From: Caprella mutica
Taxonomy: Eukaryota > Arthropoda > Malacostraca > Amphipoda > Caprellidae
DNA length: 64,000 nucleotides
Assembly (NCBI GenBank): GCA_947561585.1
Contig: CANNZV010000512.1
Span: 124,001 to 188,000 of the forward strand
Direction: 5' to 3'
The stretch's first letter is position 1. Each line of letters opens with the position of its first letter. The position numbers and the translations under genes were made by a program. The notes below the pieces were generated by a model, which saw only the letters and a list, made by a program, of their open reading frames with translations, made no database searches and was not told where the DNA came from. Below are positions 44,575 to 54,289 of the stretch, in pieces.

Positions 44575-45307
44575 AATCAAAGTTTATTAAAATCTATAAT
44601 TAATGTCTTTACTAATCATTTTTTACTCAAATTAAATGAAGAAAAGACTACTCGTAAAGTTTAGTCAGGAGTAGAGTTTTTTAATTGTAGTCCAGTTTCA
44701 TTTTCACTATAGTAAAGTAATTTACTCTAAACATCCTTTCCCCAACCTGACCTAGTAATAAAGAAAATGCATAACATTGCCTTACTCCATGAGAGATTAC
44801 ATGGTTGGAGACCCGATAGCAACAAAAAAATAGGATGAGATTATCATTATTGTTTTTATTATTATTGTAGTATTCTCAAACACTTTCAAATTCTGTTAAA
44901 TTCCTACAACAATAAGATCAGTAACCATACCCCCTTTGTTTGCACACTATCAGAGTGAACGATTTCCGTCATTTAAATACAATTACTACAATATAGAACT
45001 AGTTAGAAATGTACTGTTATAAATGGAGAGAAACGAGATATTAGTAGCGTCACGATTGAGCGCTGATAAAAGCAAAATACAGAAACAGACCTTCTTGAAT
45101 AAGCTCCAACCAAATGTTCCAGCCCCAAGCCAAAAAACAATAGAAATACAGCAAACTGCAACCAACCACTTCCAACAGAAAAGACCGCAACATCAATTGT
45201 CAGAAAAAAAGTCAATCACCTACTTAGACTGACAAAATAAAACTCAGAAGGATTGACAAACCCTGTGAAGAAATACTTTAAACGGTGTCTGTAAAACTGC
45301 CAGTCAC
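44575..45307. other. AT-rich stretch without recognised gene
   Basis: Open frames near 45003-45232 overlap on both strands and show no domain. Confidence 0.4.
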
Positions 45308-46057
45308 TTAAGGGGACGGTTCCCGCATTTTAGATCTACCAATAATACTCGTCCGATTGAGCTGAGATTTTGACATAAGGGGCACCCCCAGGGAAAGTCT
45401 ATGGACTCAATGGGGGTTGATCCTACAGAAAAATTTATGGAAGCTAATATGTTCTCTACTACTATCCCAAGGTCGTCTAGTAGCTTTTTGTTTGAATTTC
45501 GATCTGAATCTTTTTTTATTTGAATTTAAAAAAAATTGTCATTATTATTTTTTTTTTGTTTAAAAAAAAAACAAGTTTATAGAAAAAGTTATAGGTAAAG
45601 GGCTACTAGACGACCTTAGGAATTTCGGTCTGAACATATTAGCTCCCATACATTTTTCTGTAGGACCAACCCCCAAGCAGTTCTATACTTTTGAACGTGA
45701 GAATTTGAGAAAAAAAGTTACTGAGATAATGGAGGAAGAAAAATATTTCTTAATAAATGATTAAAATTAAAAAAAAATATTTTTCTTAAAAACATATATG
45801 CTTTTCGTCCCAGCCAGAGGACTCATCAGGTCGCTTCGGGGGTCAACCCAGGCAGCGACGACGAAGCCCATAAGAATGTGCGAGCCCCCCACTCCCTCAG
45901 AAACATACCCTACCCCTACATTGGGAGGCGAGTTAGACAATGTTCTACTCAACGTATAAGAATGGAATTTTCCATGAGTTTTCTTTGGTATATTTGCAGG
46001 GTATCTAAAGAAAAAAAAAATCGGAAAAGTGAAAAATAGCGGGAACCGTCCCCTTAA
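45308..46057. mobile_element. piggyBac-type MITE flanked by TTAA
   Basis: TTAAGGGGACGGTTCCCGC at the left is the exact complement of GCGGGAACCGTCCCCTTAA at the right, giving perfect 15-bp inverted repeats between TTAA target sites. A second internal foldback pairs the 45405-45495 arm (AGCTAATATGTTCTC, AGGTCGTCTAGTAGC) with 45600-45690 (CTACTAGACGACCT, GAACATATTAGCT). No transposase is present. TTAA targeting suggests the piggyBac superfamily. Confidence 0.8.
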
Positions 46058-46448
46058 TGGGAGTTTATGTATTTTTTGACTTTTAAGAAATATTATTTAG
46101 TTATAAACACATTTTAATTAAGTTATAAAAAACGGCGTTACGGAAATTCATTTTTACAGTAATTAATATATAAATATTGGATTACTTCATATGTTCAAAG
46201 GAAAATAATATTTCAACAAAGCTATTTTATTAAACACACAGTTATTCAAACTTCAGTACACATAAGGAAGTTATAATTACCATTTCAACTTATTTCCTAT
46301 GTCACGTATATTTTAAAGCATGTTTAGTTACGTATATAGACACTTTTTAATTTTCTATTGATGTTAGCAATACAGCCTTTGGTTCAAAAGAAAACGTTAT
46401 ACTCAGCTTACTTATTTGTGATTACTTCTTAACTAGTAGGGTTATGAC
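46058..46448. other. AT-rich spacer
   Basis: Nothing recognised between the TTAA MITE and the hAT element. Confidence 0.4.
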
Positions 46449-48082
46449 TAGAGCTAGGACATTGGAGCACTTAAAAAAGAGCACTAGTACCGGTTAAAAT
46501 GAGCATTTGTAGCGCTATAAATGTGCAGTATAAGCGATAGAAAAGAGCATTTGGAGCACCTATCGGGTCATTTGGGGCACTTATCAGTGCATTTGAGAAC
46601 AGTTATTGGTGCATTTGAGGCAGTTTTTGGAGTGTTTCATGCACCGAAAGAAAAAGCGTGTTACTTATCAGAGAAAAATTTTTAACGAGGTTATATTTTA
46701 ACGACGTAATATACACAAGAATAATCTTTAATTTTTATCCATAAATAATTCATTTGAAAAATCATTATGTAAATATGTATGGCTCAAAAGAATTGTGCAA
46801 TACTTGAAAAAACATAAGAAAAAGAATAATAGATGTTGAAACCAAAACGAACATATACAGTACATACAATAATTTGAATCTATATTGAGTCTATAATGTT
46901 ACAGAAAATTCTAGCATCACATGTTGTTGAAGTTTGGTAAAAATGTGAAAGTTAACCCATATTAACAAGATAAAACCATTACTTCCTTAACATTTTTTTT
47001 TGACACTTCATCGTCTATCTGAGACCAAATATTTCAATAAAAAGAATAATCTCTACTTCTGTGGAAGTAACAGAGCACTAGCATAGCGGGAAACATCTTA
47101 GGGAGTCAATTCAGGAAAGATTTCTGTCTGTTTTCTTCACTACGCCTTGCAAAACATTCAACCCAGTATTTACTTACTCAAACAAATAAGGTATGTAAAA
47201 TAAAACAAAGATATCAGCAGCTAAATAGATATGAATTACGTGAAAATCTAGGGTTAATATTAGAATAGTTACACCTCTTTTTAATTTTTATAGAACTTTT
47301 CTAATCAAATAAAATGTATAGGAAAAGGGTAACAAAATTAAATTATTAAAAAAAACTGAACAACAATACATTAACTCATTAAGTGAATATAATCAAATTA
47401 AATCAATGTTTGACTAGATACATGGTAGACTTAGAAAATGTTTGTTAAACCATATATTTTAAAGATGTCATTGTAGGAGCTGCATGGCCCTTATAGAACG
47501 GATATTTTTTGCTCGATAAAAGATCGTCCGCTGTACGAGCTTTACCACATGTAATATGATTTCTCTTCAACATTTGAAATTAATTACCTATCAAAATATA
47601 ATTACGGATACAATTTCTTTGACTGTACCTAGGCAATAGCACACAAACACATACCCTGGTATTTCACTGAAGCTATCTCTCTATCAATATCAAATTCGCA
47701 TTTTAATCTATTTTTAGTTTAAGTATATTTATACGAACTAATTATTGGTAATATGAAGGATGGGGAAAGAAATGTATAAATTAAAAAGGTTAAATAAATA
47801 AACAGTTTCAACATTCACTGGTAGATAAATATGTGAAATTAGTTCGATCATTCACTTTTAAGCTCTATGAACCATTAAATACACTTAAAAGTGCAGTTGT
47901 CCACCCGGTAAGAATGATACAGTTATTTAATATTACTCCATCTTTGTGCGTAATAGAAGTCAACCAGAGTACATATGGAGCATTTTGGAGTGTTTGGAGC
48001 ATTTTGGGGCGTTTGGAGCAGAATGAAGCATTATGAGCGCTAGTAGCATTTAACTTATAAATGCTCCAATGTCCGAGCCTTA
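46449..48082. mobile_element. Non-autonomous hAT element, 1,634 bp
   Basis: The ends TAGAGCTAGGACATTGGAGC and the complement of TAAGGCTCGGACATTGGAGC are flanked by a perfect 8-bp duplication, GTTATGAC (46441-46448 and 48083-48090). Both subterminal regions are dense in (T)GGAGCA/GAGCATTT repeats. No transposase frame is present. It is longer than the relative at 19636, and the interiors are unrelated. Confidence 0.88.
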
Positions 48083-48235
48083 GTTATGACTTTCGACAAT
48101 ATGCGTTTAAAATCATAGATCTTGAAAATATTATAGAAGGATTAAATTAAACACTATTGGATCGTTCTAAATCAAAGCTATATAGTCTTCGATACTATTT
48201 TCATTTCGTATTATCTAAGATATTCTTAAGATCTA

Positions 48236-48410
48236 TGCCCCCCCCCCCTGTTTTTGTAATCCTTATTTACCTAGTTAAACAAATGAAGAATTAATTAGAT
48301 AGAAATAACTGAGAGTTGCTAATGTAGTTTTTTGTATCCGCTAGTTTGTTGTACTGCATACTTCATGATTGTTTAATGACCTGGCAGGAGGGGGTATATA
48401 AATATATATA
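48236..48410 (+). mobile_element. G-tract MITE, left half
   Basis: A C-run followed by TGTTTTTGTAATCCTTATTT, then GAGAGTTGCTAATGTAGTTT and GACCTGGCAGGAGGGGG. The right end is absent. Confidence 0.65.
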
Positions 48411-50179
48411 TTATCCTAATACGCATCATGGTGTACAGTGTTGAGAATCGCCGTCATGGTACCATCAGTCTTACAGAGGCCATTATGGTACCACTTGCAA
48501 TAAAGCGTTATTTCGAGTTGTAAAAATGCTACAGTAATGAATTACTTACCTTAACTATTACCCTTGATTTTCAATCAATTTCATGCTTGTTTTCCAACGT
48601 ATTTTTTTTTAAATAGAAATGACTCTTTGCTAGCGTGAATGGCTCCGTTCTCTCTTCGTTTTCTGTGAAATTTTCTCCGCGTGAAGAAATCTACGGTGAC
48701 TGAAGTAAACAAATACACTCAAATTTGCCATTTAGTTAAGTATCAATTCCAACTATAAAAGTAACATAAAGTCAGATTAGGGTAAGTTCAAAGTTATCGA
48801 TTAGTTCATTATTATTGAATAGGTAGAACATTTTTCTTAACGAGATAAAATGTTAAATAATTTTTATTCTTATGAGGTCGGAAATATGAAATCAGAGCTT
48901 ACTCTATTTATATTTATCTATTTGAATAGCCTCCATCGTTCTTTGTACTTAGATTATATTTCTCATTAGAAAGGATTATTCTATAAGATTTTCAAATTAG
49001 GTATATTGTACCTATGAATTTATTAAATTTTATTTGACAGAATTTTTGGATTTATATTATTCTGAATGAAATAGTTAAGTAGGTAGATAGGTACATTTAG
49101 GTGATAAGTATTACAATCTACTAATAATTTGGCTTTGAAATGATTATAAACCGTAATCTAAAAACCTATATTCAGATAAAATGTCACGTCAAGAGAACGA
49201 AGTAGTGGAAGTTCCTAAGAGTAGAGCTGAGGTCGAAATCAGAAAACTAAAACGCAGCAAGCTTTATTGCATAGGAATTCTGAATAAATTGAGTTTAAGG
49301 ATCATTCAGCACCTTACATGCCACAAAACTAACACTTAAATTTAGATAAGAATTGGATAATAATATTTTGATTAGATATCTAACCAATATTTATTGATTT
49401 TTGTATTTCTAAAATGAAAGTCAGATTACATCTGACGTTATACCTTTCCAGGCTAGATTATGTCTCAATTAGTAATCGTACTTTATGTAAATAATTCAAT
49501 GCCTATTTATAAGATAAGATAAGAAAACCACAGACCTTTCTATATTTTTTTATTGATGTCAGATGCTCTACCAGGTTACAATAAAAATTAGTTTATTATT
49601 TTGTAAAATTCCTAGACATTAGGCAGTTCTACATTTTCGGACACGTAAGAAAGAACTATTTAATAATTAAAATAAAAGACTAGTTCAATGCTTGATATAA
49701 TATCTATATAATAGGAATTGATCTCCCTTCAAGTGAACATTAAATAAAAGTCAAATGTATTTTAGAGTTTATTCCAGATTTTTTTCAAAATTGCGAGCCA
49801 CTAATAAAATATAGAAATTAGAACATAAAAAATTCAACAACAATTCCATTGAACAGATATATACTAAACAGCTAATAACTTCAAAAAAGTTTGAATTATC
49901 ATCCAAAAAGACATGAAGAGAAGAAAGGTTCGTAGAAGAGGGGACAGTGAAATCATACTCCATGCACTAGGTCGACTACTAGGCTACCACAGGAAACCGT
50001 GTCGACCCAGCGCATGGATGGCAAGAATAGACATCCATGGATAAGAGATCTAAAGTCTGGATGCTTACACATACTTGTAAAGATGCAGAAGGAAGAGGAA
50101 AATTAATGAAAATATACATAATTAAGTTGAAAAAATAATGCCAAACTTAACAAAATCCTACAATAGAACAAAAGGTTAT
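48411..50179. other. AT-rich stretch without recognised gene
   Basis: Contains no recognised domain. It lies beyond the 3' end of the minus-strand recombinase-like gene and may include its 3' untranslated region or terminator. Confidence 0.4.
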
Positions 50180-50475
50180 TTAATGCATCTTGAACCGTCT
50201 CTGCAGTTTTTGAGTATAAGACTTCTTTTCGTTGTTAATTTTAATACGCAGATTCATTATTTTGTTATTCAAGTCCCTTCCATCTAGAGTACTAATGCGA
50301 TATTTATTTAAGAAATTGGATATGTTATTTTTCTGAATGGTTTTCCGTCCTTTAATTTCCTCCACGAAATACTCTCTGATGGATTGAGTATCCATCTCGT
50401 TCCAAAGGAGATATCTTCTATCAGAAGATTTGGAACGTGGTGTATGGAATTTCTTTGGAGAAGGGGCAACACGCA
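50180..50475 (-). CDS. Terminal exon of the recombinase-like gene
   Basis: A CTTTTCTTTTTCAG acceptor precedes 50475, and the exon continues the phase-1 frame of the mini-exons: VRVAPSPKKFHTPRS, then RRYLLWNEMDTQSIREYFVE and NKYRISTLDGRDLNNKIMNL, ending in a basic tail. In related invertebrate zinc-finger/tyrosine-recombinase-like proteins the C-terminus has a comparable helical domain following a Trp-containing motif. It is probably a DNA-binding or protein-contact domain, by analogy. The exon is fully open to its stop. Confidence 0.65.
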
Positions 50476-50758
50476 CTGAAAAAGAAAAGAAAAATTAGTT
50501 ATATAAACGACTTGTGGTCACATATAATTGAACTGGAACAGAGGGATGTAATTTCTATTTTAGATTGACGTAAGGAAATATAAGCCAAACATTTACATTT
50601 TCCTATCAATTCCCGGGATAATCGTTCATAGCTTTATATAAGAGATGTAATCCATATCTATTTTCCTAATAAACTCTGAAGTATAAACATACTAGTTCCA
50701 GGACGCCGAAAGAATTGTTGAGGTTTGATTATAATATTTATTATTAAATCACACTTAC

Positions 50759-51926
50759 CGTAGGGTTCAGCAGAGAAACCGAGCGTTTCATCAGAGTCTG
50801 CAATTATAAACATGAATTATATAATGTTATTTTATAAAAAAATAATATTTGAGATTTAATGTTTATTATGTGAATTCACTTCATGAAACGATTAATGATT
50901 TATTACATTTATTAAAATTAGCTACAGGTGAAGGAAGCAAGAGTAAATTGAATGATTTATTAATCCTGGATATGATGTAGAGCATTATGTGCATTTATCA
51001 ACAGTATGGTGATATATTTCTTCATTATATAATAATGCTACATAATTACATAGCATCAATATTTGCACAGAAAGAATTAGATATATACAGTTCATTTCAA
51101 CCGCATATTTCATATAAGGAATCTGTCAATAACTTATAAATGAAAATAATCTAGAAAAACACTTACTAGATTCAGTATCCGGAGAGTCAACAATAATTTT
51201 CCTTTTCCCTACTTTGGAGACTTTAGGAGATTCTGAAAAAAATAAACATATATATTGTTATCGTAATCTATTGATCATCTCGAATATTATTGATAGAGAT
51301 ATTTATTATTTAATCACACTTACCGTAGTGTTCAGCAGAGAAACCGGGCCTTTCATCAGAGTCTTCAATTATAACATGAATTATTATTATCACTTCAGTT
51401 TGCATTCATTTTCTATTTTATAGGTTTTTTAGGTTGTTCCTATCAACTGAAAGAAGGACATTAAGAAATGAATGCCTCGTATAAGATACAGAGAAACTAT
51501 GAATAGAAAAAGAATAATACTTACCAGATTCAGTATCACGAGGGTCTTCTAATATTCTCCGCTTCCTCACTTTCGAAACTGATGCAGGTTCTGAAGAAAA
51601 TTGTATGTATTTATAGAGATAAGATGATAATTAATAAATAAAATCAAAATCTATTCATCACCATCAATGTTATTGATTAGTTTCCATTATAATATACACA
51701 CCATTATTTACACCGGAGCTACTGGGCAATTCGTCAGAGTCTGTAATGATAAACAGGAATTGGTATTGATATACTCACTAACTCATAATGATCTATTGAA
51801 AGAATTAAATAACTTTATTGTAATCAATTAATCATCTTTAATGTTTTGGTTTGATGAGATTGATATTTATTATTAATTCACACTTACCGTAGTGTTCATC
51901 AGAGAAATCGGGCATTTCATCAGAGT
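50759..51926 (-). CDS. Six phase-1 symmetric mini-exons
   Basis: In reading order: 51888-51926 (DSDEMPDFSDEHY), 51702-51740 (DSDELPSSSGVNN), 51525-51590 (EPASVSKVRKRRILEDPRD...), 51324-51362 (DSDERPGFSAEHY), 51167-51232 (ESPKVSKVGKRKIIVDSPD...) and 50759-50797 (DSDETLGFSAEPY). Lengths are 39, 39, 66, 39, 66 and 39 nt. Nearly all donors are GTAAGT-like. Every exon begins after and ends at codon position 1, so any subset can be skipped without a frameshift. The 39-nt type is acidic, while the 66-nt type has a basic KVRKRR/KVGKRK stretch resembling a nuclear-import signal. The modules repeat every 565 bp, introns included, showing tandem duplication. Expression is unproven. Confidence 0.75.
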
Positions 51927-52179
51927 CTGCATATTTAAACATAAAATATATAATGTTATTTTATAAAAAAAATAATATTTGAGATGTAATGTTAATAGGT
52001 AAATTCACTTCATGAAACGTGAAAATATAGTTTTTTGATTATGTAAAAATTAGCACGAGTGAAAGATTAATATGCAAGAAAATATTAAGACAGAATAGAA
52101 TGACAATAATTCCAAATGAACTTCTAAAGATATGAAAATGTAAAGCAGAAAGGGTAACTATATGTTTATGGATATTAAC

Positions 52180-53744
52180 CTTCATCAGCATCTAGCAAGA
52201 ATTTTCCAGTATGGCGTATCATCGGCACTGCTGGTAAGCACTGATACACATTCTCATTCACAGATTCGCTGTGGCCTATGTGAGTATAGAATGTCTTTGA
52301 ATTCTGCGAACTGAGATTACTTGATGCATGAAGCGTACTGATGTAGTGTCGCATAATGGTTGCATTAATCTTAACTTTAGAGCCACAAACTTTTTGGACA
52401 GAATCCATTTCATGCCAACCAGACACAGGATCAGTCGAATTGTAACCTCTGCCAAATAGATAATTGTTGGATTTTAAAATGCCCACTTTCCTTCTCACCG
52501 CTTCATTTGATAGAAGTTCCATTACTGGCTGGAGAAATTTAAGTACTAAAACGTCCACCATCGTCGAATTGTTTTTGGCTGGTACATAGCTTATATTTAC
52601 CTTTTCAAAAAGGGACTTCTCTGTTAGAGTCAATTTATTACTGCCGGATTTATCCACTTGTTAATAAGCATATCCTGCAGATCCTTTATTTTCAGTCGTG
52701 CTGGTTCCCGTCGGCCATTAAATATCACCAATCGTGAATAGACCATTTGTCTCAGTTGAGTATACTTGTCAATACTGTCTATATCTTCAGCCATAAATTC
52801 CCTAATTTCAGCATTCATGAAAGTTTTTATAGTTTTCAAACTTTGTTTGGAAGGCATTCGCGACCTGGATCGTAAATGCTGCCGCCTTCTCTTTTTGTTC
52901 TGGTCATCAGAGGTTTTGAAATTTTTTTTCCATCTAGAATTGAAACAATCCTTGAATTTGTCCATCATGTCAGCATTATGGTCGTCATTTTTTAACATAT
53001 AAGGCACTTTCAACGTTTTTGCTACATTTATGGTGGTAAAAAAATACTGAATTTTCATGCCATGTTTGGTTGAAGTCTCCTTTTCTGACTCTTCTTCACA
53101 TAATGAGTTCATCGAGCTCTCTATTTCTGATATCCATTTTCTGTCAAACATGTCTATCAATTCAACTTTCTTGTTGTTTTTGAATTTGAAATAAATTTTT
53201 GCAACCTGTCTCATGCTGGACATAACTCTTCTTCTCTCTTCAATCATTTTTTCTGCATCATTAGGTTTATACATCTCCAAACCAATAACTTTCATGAAGG
53301 GGTCAGTTTTTCAAATATGACCAAGGTCATTCTCCCTGAATCTTTCTAATACCTCATTCCGAAATTTCCTTCTCCTAGCAGACATATTGATCGTGGATAA
53401 ATTAATTTTGACTCCATCAGAAGCCCCATTTATTTTTAAACATATGTGTTTGGTGAAATTTTTAATTCTGATGAATTTCTTGCAGACTGAGCAGCATCTA
53501 ATTTTTTTATATCATTATGGGTTACATTTTTTCAAACATAATAGGTTTCCCCTCATCAATTGCAATTTTATTATATTCAAAAATTCCATCCCTCATCAAT
53601 TTCCCATATGCAATCTTCTTCTTTGAAGGGATGAGTTACAAAATGGGCAAGGCCTTCTAGGTCTTTGATATCCACTTCTTCGTTTTGATATTTTCTTATT
53701 ATAGATATTCTCAACATCTGATTGAGATTGCTGTGAATCACGTT
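52180..53744 (-). pseudogene. Zinc-finger and tyrosine-recombinase-like body
   Basis: The exon opens after TTTACTCTTCCAG and continues the repeat exon in phase: ERDSQQSQSDVENIYN, then RPRRPCPFC, a zinc-finger start. A second finger-like segment (RCCSVCKKF) and ARRRKFRNEVLERFREND follow. Next are VMSSMRQVAKIYF and SRLVIFNGRREPARL (Arg box). The frame then shifts by one base at about 52650. The following frame has ISYVPAKNNSTMV, NYLFGRGYN, ATIMRHYISTLH, HIGHSES and NENVYQ (His box and candidate Tyr). It ends DADEG at a weak donor (52180). The order matches invertebrate zinc-finger/integrase-like proteins with the tyrosine-recombinase fold. In-frame stops lie at 53593-53598 (two), 53512-53517 (two) and 53311-53313, so as read this copy cannot make the full protein. 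Confidence 0.7.
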
Positions 53745-53841
53745 CTGGAAGAGTAAATACTGGATATATTTCATAAACACAAATCAGATTGAATGTTATT
53801 CAACTATTATTCATGTAGAGATGAACATTTTTCACACTTAC

Positions 53842-54289
53842 CACTGTGATCTGCAACACTTTGAGGTTGTTCTATGTCATAAGTTTGAGAGTAAGGGTCT
53901 TCAACAGGAGGTTGCTTGATGATGTGTATCTGAAAGGAAGAGTCTTCAACAAGAGGTTGTTTTATAATCTGTATCTGAAAGGAAGAGTCTTTAACAGGAG
54001 GTTGCTTGATGATGTGTATCTGAAAGGAAGAGTCTTCAACAAGAGGTTGTTTTATAATCTGTATCTGAAAGGAAGAGTCTTCAAGAGGAGGTAGCTCGAT
54101 AACGTTTAACTGAGAGGAAGAGTCTTCAAGAGGAGGTTGCTGTATATCATTTAACTGAGAGGAAGAGTCTTCAAGAGGAGGTTGCTCGATAACGGTCAAC
54201 TGAGAGGAAGAGTCTTCAAGAGGAGGTTGCTGTATATCATTTAACTGAGAGGAAGAGTCTTCAAGAGGAGGTTGCTCGATAACGGTCAA
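53842..54289 (-). CDS. 3' part of the giant repeat exon, spliced to the recombinase body
   Basis: The last open portion of the repeat exon holds canonical units, then diverged edge units (IIKQPLVEDSSFQ and IIKQPPVEDPYSQ types), then YDIEQPQSVADHS, ending AGTG|GTAAGTG at 53842. The phase (one base carried over) joins exactly to the exon at 53744, the intron being 97 nt. A run-on frame past the donor stops at 53807. This is the evidence that the array is, or was, protein-coding on the minus strand. Confidence 0.7.

Noticed and set aside
45767..45952. 61-codon minus-strand frame inside the TTAA MITE
   Set aside because: Lies inside a non-autonomous element, is short and has no domain.
32780..52660. 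Programmed ribosomal frameshifting in the two recombinase-like genes
   Set aside because: The shift near 32790 is +1 and that near 52650 is effectively -1. The sites share no slippery motif and other defects are present, so mutation or sequence error is simpler.
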